Positions 1 to 7,675 of a stretch of DNA of 64,000 nt are shown here, piece after piece. Position numbers and translations under genes: made by a program. The notes below the pieces were generated by a model. The model worked only from the letters and a program-made list of their open reading frames with translations. It searched no databases and was not told the DNA's origin. Positions within the stretch are counted from its first letter, which is position 1. Every line of letters starts with the position of its first letter. Origin of the DNA: JAOUGY01 sp963785075 (GTDB lineage Bacteria > Actinomycetota > Acidimicrobiia > Spongiisociales > ZC4RG35); NCBI GenBank assembly GCA_963785075.1, contig CAWATW010000010.1, positions 496,001 to 560,000 on the forward strand. Direction: 5' to 3'.

Positions 1-1
1 G

Positions 2-787
2 AAGGCCGGACACGCCGGGACGCTCGACCCCATGGCGACCGGCGTCGTGGTGGTGGCGCTGGCCCGTGCGACACGTCTCATTCGCTATGTCCAGGAGACG
101 ATGAAGGAGTACGTGGCCACCGCTCGCTTCGGGGTCGCCACCGACACTCTCGACGCGGACGGCGCGATTCTCACGCGAGAGCCGATGGAGATCACCGCCG
201 ATGACGTGATTGCGGTCTCCCGGAGATTCGTCGGCGACATCCTTCAGGTCCCGCCGATGGTCTCTGCACTGAAGGTCGGTGGACGCAGGCTGTATGAACT
301 GGCCCGGGAAGGCACCGAGGTCGAACGCGAAGCCCGCCCGGTGGTAGTCCACGACATCGAGATCCTCGACGTAGGCCCGCCTCCCTATCCGGATGTCGAG
401 ATGCGCGTCTCCTGCGGCAAGGGCACCTACATCCGGTCTCTTGCCGACGACATCGCCGCCGCTCTCGGTGGACGGGCGCACTTGACGGCGCTCCGGAGAA
501 CCGCGGTCGGACGCTTCACGCTCGACAAGGCGGTCACCGTCGACGAGCTCGAGTCCAGGTGGGCTGAGATGCTGATATCACCCAGGGCAGGCTTGTCGGA
601 TCTCCCCGCAACGGTCGTGACCGACGACGAGGCAAGAGCCGTGGCGCATGGCGTTCGCTTCGCACACCGGATCGCGCCCGATATCGAAGACGACACGCCG
701 TTCTGTGTCGTCGGCAGCGACGATCGCCTGCTCGCCGTGTACCGGAACGCAGCCAACGGCTCCCGTGCCGACGTGGTGATCGCGTGA
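2..787 (+). CDS. truB: tRNA pseudouridine(55) synthase TruB (5' end outside window)
   Basis: Isomerises U55 to pseudouridine in the T-loop of tRNAs. The reading frame is open from base 2, so the true start lies left of the window. The first visible residues, KAGHAGTLDPMATG, contain the TruB signature whose Asp (in TLDP) is the catalytic residue of the family. Further in, the frame keeps TruB-type stretches such as PPMVSALKVGGRRLYELAREG and CGKGTYIRSLADDIAAALG (about residues 81-100 and 137-155 of the visible part). The stop overlaps the GTG of ribF by 4 nt, so the two are probably translationally coupled. Only the extreme N-terminus is missing. Confidence 0.95.
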   Translation, partial: KAGHAGTLDPMATGVVVVALARATRLIRYVQETMKEYVATARFGVATDTLDADGAILTREPMEITADDVIAVSRRFVGDILQVPPMVSALKVGGRRLYELAREGTEVEREARPVVVHDIEILDVGPPPYPDVEMRVSCGKGTYIRSLADDIAAALGGRAHLTALRRTAVGRFTLDKAVTVDELESRWAEMLISPRAGLSDLPATVVTDDEARAVAHGVRFAHRIAPDIEDDTPFCVVGSDDRLLAVYRNAANGSRADVVIA

Positions 788-1719
788 TCCTCACCGGCGA
801 TCCCCTGGACTGGCGATTGCCAGACCACGTGGTGACCGCCGTGGCAGTCGGCGTGTTCGACGGGGTGCATCGGGGCCACAGAGCGGTGATCGAACAGGTC
901 GTCGGCCATGCCCACGAGCGCGGCCTCACGCCCGCCGTCCTGACATTCGACCCTCACCCGCTCGAAGTGCTCTCACCGAACCGTGCGCCCAGACTGCTGT
1001 CGACGATCGGCCAACGCATCACCGCACTCACGAGTGCCGGAGCGGATGTGGTCGGTGTTCTGCCCTTCCCCATCATTCGCGACATGGCGCCCGATCACTT
1101 CGCACGCGAGGTGCTCGGTACGCACCTCCGTGCCAAGCTGGTCGCCGTCGGGTCTGACTTCAGATTCGGACGTGATCGCTCGGGCGATCTCGATACGCTT
1201 CGGACGGCCGGCGTCTCAGAAGGGTACGAGCTGCTTGCGATCGATCTGGTCGCCGACGACGGACACGGGCCGATCTCGTCCACGGCGATCCGGGAGCTCC
1301 TGCAGGCAGGAGAAGTGGCAGCCGCCGCCGAGCTGTTGGGTCATCCGTACGAGTTGAGCGGGATCGTCGTGGAAGGCGACCGGCGGGGGCGCACGATCGG
1401 GTTCCCGACCGCCAATCTCGCAATCGACGAGCGCATCGCAACACCGGCCGATGGCGTCTACTCGGCCTGGGCGCTGTGTCACGAAGACCTGAGGCCGGCG
1501 GTCGTGAACATCGGTGTACGACCCACTTTCGATGGGACTCGGCGCACGATCGAGGCACATCTGTTGGAGTTCGACAATGATCTGTATGGAAAGGCCATGG
1601 ACATCAGGTTCGTCGAGCGCCTCCGCGGGGAGCAGCGGTACGACTCTGTCGAAGATCTCGTGGCACAGATCGCCGTCGACGTCGAAAACGCCAAGATCAG
1701 CCTGGAGGTCGGTACGTGA
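784..1719 (+). CDS. ribF: Bifunctional riboflavin kinase / FAD synthetase
   Basis: Makes FMN and then FAD from riboflavin in the cytoplasm. The N-terminal nucleotidyltransferase domain shows the GVFDGVHRGH motif (HxGH type, about residues 23-32) and ISSTAIRELL near residue 163. The C-terminal flavokinase domain shows GDRRGRTIGFPTANL (about residues 199-213). At 311 aa it has the usual length of the bifunctional enzyme. The GTG start is fixed by the 4-nt overlap with the truB stop, and its own stop overlaps the next gene by 4 nt. A truB-ribF pairing is common in bacteria. Confidence 0.95.
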   Translation: MILTGDPLDWRLPDHVVTAVAVGVFDGVHRGHRAVIEQVVGHAHERGLTPAVLTFDPHPLEVLSPNRAPRLLSTIGQRITALTSAGADVVGVLPFPIIRDMAPDHFAREVLGTHLRAKLVAVGSDFRFGRDRSGDLDTLRTAGVSEGYELLAIDLVADDGHGPISSTAIRELLQAGEVAAAAELLGHPYELSGIVVEGDRRGRTIGFPTANLAIDERIATPADGVYSAWALCHEDLRPAVVNIGVRPTFDGTRRTIEAHLLEFDNDLYGKAMDIRFVERLRGEQRYDSVEDLVAQIAVDVENAKISLEVGT

Positions 1720-2111
1720 CCCAGCGAATCGGATCCCAATCACGGTATGAGGACGCCTACGGGTTCTGCCGTGCCCTTCGCATCGGAGACAGGGTCGAGG
1801 TCGCCGGCACCGCGCCGATTCCACAGGATGGCTCGGATCCGCCTGAAGGTCCCTATCAGCAGATGATCCTGTGTGGACGGATCGTCATCGACGCTCTCGA
1901 ACAGCTCGGTGCATCTGCCGCAGACGTCGTCAGAACCCGGACGTACATCACGAGCTCGATCGATTCCGAAGAGGTGGGTCGAGCCCATGGTGAGCTGTTC
2001 GGCGAGGCCCGGCCGGTGGCGACGATGATCGTTGTCAAGGCGTTGCTCGACCGTCGTTGGAAGGTCGAGATCGAGGTCGAGGCGATGGTCGGAGGCGCGC
2101 ACCGATCGTGA
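1716..2111 (+). CDS. RidA/YjgF family enamine/imine deaminase
   Basis: 131-aa single-domain RidA-like protein. The family hydrolyses reactive enamines/imines such as 2-aminoacrylate that leak from PLP or Fe-S dehydratases. The C-terminal half has the ARPVATMIVV and KVEIEVEAMV stretches, which keep the Arg and Glu expected of active members. It starts with GTG overlapping the ribF stop, and its TGA overlaps the GTG of the serine dehydratase gene that follows. Serine dehydration passes through 2-aminoacrylate, so a detoxifying role next to sdaA is a reasonable inference. Exact substrate is not shown by the sequence. Confidence 0.85.
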   Translation: MTQRIGSQSRYEDAYGFCRALRIGDRVEVAGTAPIPQDGSDPPEGPYQQMILCGRIVIDALEQLGASAADVVRTRTYITSSIDSEEVGRAHGELFGEARPVATMIVVKALLDRRWKVEIEVEAMVGGAHRS

Positions 2112-3472
2112 GCTACACGAGCCTCTTCGACCTGTTCAAGATCGGAGTCGGCCCTTCGAGTTCGCACACGGTGGGCCCGATGGTCGCGGCCCGGGCCTTC
2201 GTTTTGGGCTTGGCCGAAGAAGGACGGCTCCAAGAGGTCGAGCGCGTTCGAGTGACACTGTTCGGATCGCTTGGGCTCACCGGCCGCGGGCACAACACCG
2301 ATCGTGCGGTGGTGATGGGAATGGAGGGTTTCGAGCCTGCCACCGTGCCGATGACCGAGGTCGAGGGCGGAATCGAACGCGTGGCGAATACCGGTTCGAT
2401 CATGCTCGCGGGCCGCCATCCGGTGGCTTTCGACACCGCGGCCGACATCGTGTTCGAGTCGTCCTTTCGCACGGAGCATGCGAATGTCCTGACGTTTGCC
2501 GCGCAGCTCACGGACGGCGCGTGCTCCGATCGCTCCTACGCCTCGATCGGCGGGGGATTCGTCGTCGACCTCGAACAGGGAGCCAACCAACCGCCCGAGA
2601 CGCCTGACACGATCGTCGTTGCATCGGCAGCCGAGATGCTCGAGGCGGCCGCAAGGCTCGGGAGCATCGCAGACATTGCTCGGGCCAACGAGCTCGACAT
2701 ACGTGATCGGGATGAGATCACGACAGGAATCCGGCAGATCGCCGAGGTCATGCTCGAATCGATCGATCGTGGGCTGTCGACCATCGGCCCGTTGCCGGGG
2801 AGCCTCGGCGCCGTCCGCCGGGCTCATGGTCTGGCCCAGGAGCTGAGCGAACCCGGTCGGTCACACTCGCTGCCGCCGTGCGAACCGACCGATTGGGCGG
2901 GCGTGTGGGCAATCGCGGTGAACGAAGAGAACGCAGCGGGACGGCGGATCGTCACCGCTCCAACCAACGGAGCGGCGGGCGTGGTGCCGGCGGTGATGAG
3001 ATTCATGCTCGACCATTGCTCGCCCCAGGTGGCGAAGCCGATCGAGGAGTATCTCCTGACCGCCACGGTGATCGGGTCGCTCTTGAAGGAGCGAGCGGGG
3101 ATCTCGGGTGCGGAACTCGGCTGCCAGGGGGAGGTGGGGTCGGCATGTTCCATGGCCGCAGCCGGTCTGACTGCCGCACTCGGAGGTACCCCGATGAAGG
3201 TGGAGAACGCCGCCGAGATAGCCCTCGAGCACAACCTCGGACTCACGTGTGACCCGGTTGGTGGACTCGTACAGGTGCCTTGCATCGAGCGCAACGCGGT
3301 GGGTGCCGTCAAAGCCATCACCGCAGCCTCTCTGGCCCTCCGCGGCACCGGTCACCATCTGGTTTCGCTCGACGCTGCCATCGAAACGATGCGACAAACC
3401 GGGGCCGACATGGATCGGCGCTACAAGGAAACCTCACTCGGAGGGCTGGCGGTGAATGTCACCTCCTGCTGA
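2108..3472 (+). CDS. sdaA: L-serine ammonia-lyase (iron-sulfur type)
   Basis: Deaminates L-serine to pyruvate and ammonia. The start is GTG at 2108, overlapping the ridA stop by 4 nt. An open frame extends further upstream, but the family N-terminus is SYTSLFDLFKIGVGPSSSHT, so the longer form is rejected. The single-chain 454-aa protein joins the beta-type domain (GVGPSSSHTVGPM) to the alpha-type catalytic domain (TAPTNGAAGVVPAVM). Cysteines in GCQGEVGSACSM and TCDPVGGLVQVPCIERN fit the [4Fe-4S] ligands. The chain ends in NVTSC, matching the terminal Cys that folds into the active site in studied L-serine dehydratases. Confidence 0.93.
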   Translation: MSYTSLFDLFKIGVGPSSSHTVGPMVAARAFVLGLAEEGRLQEVERVRVTLFGSLGLTGRGHNTDRAVVMGMEGFEPATVPMTEVEGGIERVANTGSIMLAGRHPVAFDTAADIVFESSFRTEHANVLTFAAQLTDGACSDRSYASIGGGFVVDLEQGANQPPETPDTIVVASAAEMLEAAARLGSIADIARANELDIRDRDEITTGIRQIAEVMLESIDRGLSTIGPLPGSLGAVRRAHGLAQELSEPGRSHSLPPCEPTDWAGVWAIAVNEENAAGRRIVTAPTNGAAGVVPAVMRFMLDHCSPQVAKPIEEYLLTATVIGSLLKERAGISGAELGCQGEVGSACSMAAAGLTAALGGTPMKVENAAEIALEHNLGLTCDPVGGLVQVPCIERNAVGAVKAITAASLALRGTGHHLVSLDAAIETMRQTGADMDRRYKETSLGGLAVNVTSC

Positions 3473-3476
3473 AGGA

Positions 3477-3512
3477 GCTTCAAGCAGCGAGCCGTTGCTC
3501 GTTGCTTGAAGC
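3477..3512 (+). terminator. Hairpin after sdaA
   Basis: A 15-bp stem (arms 3477-3491 and 3498-3512, one G-U pair, 6-nt loop) begins 5 nt after the sdaA stop. There is no clear T-run after it, so it may be a weak intrinsic terminator or an mRNA 3'-stabilising structure ending the truB-ribF-ridA-sdaA unit. Confidence 0.6.
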
Positions 3513-3521
3513 TCTGTCGAA

Positions 3522-3552
3522 TTGCACTCTGTCTCCCGGGGGGTGTTACACT
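3522..3552 (+). promoter_or_regulatory. Candidate rpsO promoter
   Basis: TTGCAC at 3522-3527 and TACACT at 3547-3552, the latter preceded by TG one base upstream (extended -10). The spacer is 19 nt, longer than ideal. It lies after the sdaA hairpin and about 70 nt before rpsO. Confidence 0.4.
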
Positions 3553-3622
3553 ACGGCCGTTCCCGGCTGACGGACGTTGTTTCCGCGGCCGATCCACCTA
3601 CCCATTCAGGTCATACGCGCAC

Positions 3623-3880
3623 ATGAAGACGACGCAAGAGATCATCGCAGAGTTCGGCAAGCACGATTCGGACACCGGATCGCCGGAGGTGCAGGTCGCA
3701 CTGTTGACCGACCGGGTCAACCACCTCACCGAGCACCTGCGGACTCACAAGCACGATCACCACAGTCGGCGCGGACTCCTGATGCTGGTCGGCAAGCGCC
3801 GCCGCCTCCTGAACTACCTGAGAAGTCAGGACGTCGAACGCTATCGCAACCTCATCGCAGCATTGGGACTTCGTCGCTGA
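3623..3880 (+). CDS. rpsO: 30S ribosomal protein S15
   Basis: Small-subunit protein that binds the 16S rRNA central domain. The start chosen is ATG 3623 (MKTTQEIIAEFGKH). The frame is open upstream, but residues before this Met do not resemble S15. The core HDSDTGSPEVQVALLT, HKHDHHSRRGLLMLVGKRRR and RYRNLIAALGLRR is diagnostic. At 85 aa it is a few residues shorter at the N-terminus than usual (about 89). The upstream ribosome-binding site is weak. It sits between sdaA and pnp, the common rpsO-pnp order, with a strong terminator directly after it. Confidence 0.95.
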   Translation: MKTTQEIIAEFGKHDSDTGSPEVQVALLTDRVNHLTEHLRTHKHDHHSRRGLLMLVGKRRRLLNYLRSQDVERYRNLIAALGLRR

Positions 3881-3892
3881 GCTCGAAACTTC

Positions 3893-3919
3893 GAAGGAGC
3901 AGGTCGGACCTGCTCCTTC
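3893..3919 (+). terminator. rpsO intrinsic terminator
   Basis: A nearly uninterrupted palindrome with 11-13 bp arms starts 13 nt after the rpsO stop and is followed by a modest T-rich stretch. It separates rpsO from the pnp leader. Confidence 0.75.
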
Positions 3920-4093
3920 GTGCTTTGGGTCGGAGCAGTTTCGATCCGAAGCCACAGTTCCGGTGGTTCACCGGGATCACCTCCACGGACGCACACGTCC
4001 GAAGCAAAGATGGAGCCCCGACCGGTTGCTAGTCGCCACCCATCGGCCAGATCGATGGATGACAACTGGTAACGGGTCTCGGCTCCCAGATCC

Positions 4094-4114
4094 GGGAAGG
4101 GGACCCCCTTCCCC
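4094..4114 (+). promoter_or_regulatory. Hairpin abutting the pnp ribosome-binding site
   Basis: GGGAAGG / CCTTCCC arms form a G/C-rich hairpin ending next to the GAAAGGAG Shine-Dalgarno (4115-4122) of pnp. In E. coli the pnp leader carries a hairpin used in autoregulation through RNase III. A comparable role here is only an inference from position. Confidence 0.4.
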
Positions 4115-4126
4115 GAAAGGAGCACC

Positions 4127-6592
4127 GTGTCAGAAATCACGGTTTCCGGCGAGATTGGTGGGAAGCAGTTCAGCTTCTCGACAGGCAAGCTCGCCATGCT
4201 GGCCGACGGAGCCGTCGTGGCCCGTCTCGGTTCGACAGAAATGCTGGTCACGGCGACAGCCAACAAGACCGTCCGCGAAGGCATCGATTTCTTCCCGCTG
4301 ACCGTCGACTTCGAAGAGCGGATGTATGCCGCCGGCCGGATTCCCGGCTCGTTCTTCCGGCGTGAGGGGCGTCCGACCGAGCAGGCCATCTTGACCTGCC
4401 GGCTGGTCGACCGGCCGTTGCGGCCGTCGTTCGCCGACGGATACCGGAACGACACGCACGTCGTCATGACGTCGCTGTCCGTCGACGAGGAGAACCCCTT
4501 CGATGTGGTCGCCCTCAACGGTGCGTCCGCGGCCCTGATGGTGAGCCCGATTCCGTTCGAGGGTCCGGTTGCGGGCGTACGGCTTGCACTCAAGGACGGC
4601 GACTGGATTCCGTTCCCGACCTACGAAGACCTCGAGAGCTCGGTGTTCGAGCTGGTCGTCGCCGGTGGCAAGAACGCCGAGGGCGGCATCGACGTCATCA
4701 TGGTCGAGGCCGGGTCCACACCCGACGGCCTCCGGCTGATCGCCGAAGGCCAGCCGGCGTCGGACGAGGCAACCGTGGCACGCGGTCTCGAGGAGTCCAA
4801 GCAGTACATCGGAGCGCTGTGTGACCTGCAGAGCGAACTGGCTTCACAGGTCGAGAAGAAGCACGTGGAGTGGCCTTCGCAGCTCGACTACTCCCAGGAC
4901 GTGCTCGACCGCGTGAAGGCTGCAGCAGCCTCCAAGCTCCAGGACGTCATTCGGATCGCCGACAAGCAGGAGCGAGGAGACGCTCAGGATGCCGCGCAGC
5001 AAGCCGTGATGGCCGAGATCGGCCTGGACGGCGAGGACGCCGATGCAGCCGAGGTCACCGCCGCCAAGCGCGCCTTCAAGTCGGTGTTGAAGGACATGAT
5101 GCGGGCCCGTGTGGTGGATGAGGGTGTGAGGCTCGACGGTCGCGGACCAACCGACATTCGCACATTGTCGGCCGAAGTCGGTGTCGTGGGTCGGGCGCAT
5201 GGATCCGGGCTGTTCCAACGTGGCGAGACCCAGGTGCTCAACATCACCACGCTCGGCATGCTGAAGATGGAGCAGATGCTCGACGACCTCGGCCGGTCCG
5301 AGTCGAAGCGGTACATGCACCACTACAACTTCCCGCCGTTCTCCACCGGTGAAGCCGGGTTCATGAGAGGACCGAAGCGCCGCGAGATCGGGCATGGTGC
5401 GCTGGCCGAAAAGGCAGTGCACCCGGTGATTCCGACCCCGGATGTGTTCCCGTACGCCCTCCGACTCGTGTCCGAGGTGCTGTCGTCGAATGGCTCCACG
5501 TCGATGGCATCGGTCTGCTCGTCGACGCTCTCGTTGATGGACGCCGGCGTCCCGATCCTGGCTCCCGTTGCCGGGATCGCCATGGGCCTCATCGAGCGGG
5601 AAGGGAAATACGTGACCCTGACCGACATCCTCGGCGCCGAGGATGCATTGGGTGACATGGATTTCAAAGTCGCCGGTACGGCCGATGTGATCACTGCGCT
5701 CCAGCTCGACACGAAACTCTCCGGCCTCCCGTCGGATGTGTTGACGGCGGCCCTCGATCAGGCCAAGGAAGCCCGACTTCAGATCCTCGATGTGATGGCA
5801 TCGGCCATCGCCGCTCCGCGTGAGGAGCTGAACAAGTTCGCTCCACGAATCGAGTCGATCGAGATCCCGAAGGACAAGATCGGCGAGGTCATCGGCCCCA
5901 AGGGCAAGGTCATCCGCGAGATCGAGGAAGAGACGGGCGCAACCGTCGAGATCGAGGAACAAGGATCGATCGGGATCGTCCGGATCGCCTCCTCCGACGC
6001 TGACGCCCTGGCGGCGGCGCGCGAACGAGTCACCCTCATCGTGAACCCGCCGGAGGCCGAGGTGGGCAAGGAGTACGAAGGTTCTGTGGTGAACATCACC
6101 AAGTTCGGCGCCTTCATCAACATCCTCCCCGGCCGCGACGGCCTGCTCCACATCTCGAAGATGGACGCCAATCGCCGTGTCGATCGAGTCGAGGACTACC
6201 TGTCCCTCGGCGAGGTGGTGAAGGTCGTCGTCGGTGAGATCGACCGCAACGGCAAGCTGTCGCTCGAGCTCGCTCAAGAGCTGGAGTACAAGCCCGATCC
6301 GAACGCCCCGCCCGTGGAAGATCGTCGGAACGATCGTGATCGCGGTGGACGCGACCGTGATCGTGGTGGACGCGATGGCGATCGTGGACGCGACCGTGAT
6401 CGTGGTGGACGCGATGGCGATCGTGGACGTGACCGTGATCGTGGTGGCGACCGCGGCGGCAACCGCGGTCGTGACCGCGGAAGCGATCGCAACCGCGATC
6501 AGCAGCCGGCTCCGAGCTCGTCCAACCAGTCGGGCGAGCGGCGTCGCGCCGCTTCCTTCGAGGACGCCTTCGACGAGATGAACAAGGACTGA
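4127..6592 (+). CDS. pnp: Polyribonucleotide nucleotidyltransferase (PNPase)
   Basis: Phosphorolytic 3'-5' exoribonuclease that also adds tails. GTG start with a strong GAAAGGAG ribosome-binding site. Domain order: RNase PH-like domain 1, an alpha-helical linker, RNase PH-like domain 2 (about residues 330-570), a KH domain (IPKDKIGEVIGPKGKVIREI, about residues 582-640) and an S1 domain (EYEGSVVNITKFGAFINI). Unusually, about 90 C-terminal residues are low-complexity Arg/Asp/Gly, built from a 13-aa repeat (DRDRGGRDGDRGR) encoded by a 39-bp tandem DNA repeat. Total 821 aa, roughly 100 more than compact PNPases. Similar basic tails occur in actinobacterial PNPases. Confidence 0.96.
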   Translation: MSEITVSGEIGGKQFSFSTGKLAMLADGAVVARLGSTEMLVTATANKTVREGIDFFPLTVDFEERMYAAGRIPGSFFRREGRPTEQAILTCRLVDRPLRPSFADGYRNDTHVVMTSLSVDEENPFDVVALNGASAALMVSPIPFEGPVAGVRLALKDGDWIPFPTYEDLESSVFELVVAGGKNAEGGIDVIMVEAGSTPDGLRLIAEGQPASDEATVARGLEESKQYIGALCDLQSELASQVEKKHVEWPSQLDYSQDVLDRVKAAAASKLQDVIRIADKQERGDAQDAAQQAVMAEIGLDGEDADAAEVTAAKRAFKSVLKDMMRARVVDEGVRLDGRGPTDIRTLSAEVGVVGRAHGSGLFQRGETQVLNITTLGMLKMEQMLDDLGRSESKRYMHHYNFPPFSTGEAGFMRGPKRREIGHGALAEKAVHPVIPTPDVFPYALRLVSEVLSSNGSTSMASVCSSTLSLMDAGVPILAPVAGIAMGLIEREGKYVTLTDILGAEDALGDMDFKVAGTADVITALQLDTKLSGLPSDVLTAALDQAKEARLQILDVMASAIAAPREELNKFAPRIESIEIPKDKIGEVIGPKGKVIREIEEETGATVEIEEQGSIGIVRIASSDADALAAARERVTLIVNPPEAEVGKEYEGSVVNITKFGAFINILPGRDGLLHISKMDANRRVDRVEDYLSLGEVVKVVVGEIDRNGKLSLELAQELEYKPDPNAPPVEDRRNDRDRGGRDRDRGGRDGDRGRDRDRGGRDGDRGRDRDRGGDRGGNRGRDRGSDRNRDQQPAPSSSNQSGERRRAASFEDAFDEMNKD
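6347..6460 (+). repeat. 39-bp tandem repeat in pnp tail
   Basis: Two near-identical 39-bp units, plus partial units on both sides, encode the Arg/Asp/Gly-rich PNPase tail. The repeat stays in frame, so copy-number change would lengthen or shorten the tail by 13 residues without a frameshift. Confidence 0.7.
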
Positions 6593-6615
6593 CGAAGCGC
6601 ATCGACGATGCCGCA

Positions 6616-6647
6616 GAAGCGCCCGGGTCGATCGACCCGGGCGCTTC
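6616..6647 (+). terminator. pnp terminator, perfect palindrome
   Basis: A 32-nt uninterrupted palindrome (half-site GAAGCGCCCGGGTCGA) lies 24 nt after the pnp stop, followed by CGTCGTTTT on the plus strand. It marks the end of the rpsO-pnp region and the left border of a gene-poor zone. Confidence 0.85.
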
Positions 6648-7102
6648 CGTCGTTTTGAATGGGCACTCCCCGTATGTGGGTCAGACAGAGCGAAGACCAC
6701 CGGTGCCCGTGGATCGGATCACCACCCGTCTGTCTCATCGAACGTGGGTCTCGACCGGCCGCCGGTGCCCCAATCGATCCCGTATTGGAGTCCGGGTGAC
6801 CGCCTCGAGTGCGATCGGAGACAGTCAGTGTGCCGCCCAGTCTCTCTACCGATCGCGTCTCCGCCGGGGTCCGCGGCCCTCAGTTCCGTAACCTTCCTCC
6901 GCGGTGGTCTGTTCCGCGGTGATCGGCGGTCAGAGCGTGTGAGGGGCGATTGGTGGCGTGTTCCATTCGCAGTCCAACGGCTGGGGGACACTACCGTGCC
7001 GTCTTCGTTGCGATCAGCGTCGCCGGTCCGCTGGCCGTCGCCTGATGAACGGGACGTGAGTCGCGGCATACCCCCGGGATGTTGTCGACGCATGCGGTTG
7101 TC
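6648..7102. other. Gene-poor stretch, no supported gene
   Basis: About 450 nt right of the pnp terminator. Open frames here in all six readings are Arg/Ser/Pro-rich, lack ribosome-binding sites and do not resemble any family I know. It is probably decayed sequence continuous with the NTF2/SnoaL-like remnant to its right. Confidence 0.5.
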
Positions 7103-7275
7103 TCACTCCCAGAGACGTCGACAGACCCCGTCTTCCGTGAATAGGGGTGCGATCGCCTCGACGTCGTTGTAGTTCGAGCCTGCGTTCCACTCGTCGGCCA
7201 GCCGGGTTGCCGGTTCCGGTTCGGTCTCTTGGGTGGCGTCGATCAGGAACCACGCCCCGAAGCCGAACGCCGCTG
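7103..7275 (-). pseudogene. Remnant of a membrane-anchored NTF2/SnoaL-like protein
   Basis: On the minus strand one frame reads a hydrophobic stretch (AAFGFGAWFLID), a short linker, and then ATRLADEWNAGSNYNDVEAI followed by APLFTEDGV. That order matches the first helix and strand of the SnoaL/NTF2-like fold (typically DEWxxAxNxxDxEAIAxLFxEDGV). It stops soon after, at 7103, and the rest of the expected ~110-residue domain is missing in that frame. No convincing continuation was found in the other two frames. I read it as a decayed gene. The family call rests on pattern only. Confidence 0.4.
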
Positions 7276-7675
7276 TCACCGACGGCGGCGACAAACACGG
7301 GTCAGCCCCAGCTTGCGCGTCCCAGGGTCGACTTGGCGTTCTTGTCGGAGTCTCGAGGCGCCTCCCTTCAACAGCGGGGACACGCCCGAGGTCACCGGAG
7401 GGAATCGCGGGTAGTAGGCACGGGGCCATGGGTGGCAAGTTTGCAGACAGGCGCTCTGGGCCGGTCATGAGCTGGGCGACCGTTGCAACTGCCGGCGATC
7501 CCTCGCAACGATCACAGACCCGACCGGTCCGCCTAGTCCGGCTTCAGCCAGCCTTCTCCGAGGCACGATGCGAGGTGACCTGTCGATCAGACGGACACGG
7601 TGGTTCGCCGACGGCCGGCCTCGCTCCGCTCGCCGGGCAAGCCGGGTCGCTGCGCTCCCTTGCTGCGGAATCCGC
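7276..7675. other. Gene-poor stretch between remnant and TIR gene
   Basis: No frame here has a plausible start, ribosome-binding site and protein-like composition. It contains a G/C-rich, partly self-complementary segment around 7618-7668 just beyond the TIR gene stop, which could fold but has no T-run. Nothing else is recognised. Confidence 0.45.

Noticed and set aside
4844..6700. A 618-codon minus-strand frame opposite pnp
   Set aside because: Antisense shadow of pnp; the product is His/Arg/Asp-rich with no recognisable domain.
7618..7668. G/C-rich CTCGCTCCGCTCG-like segment near the TIR stop, considered as an attachment site or integron-type repeat
   Set aside because: No second copy was seen at the other side of the zone and no integrase is present.
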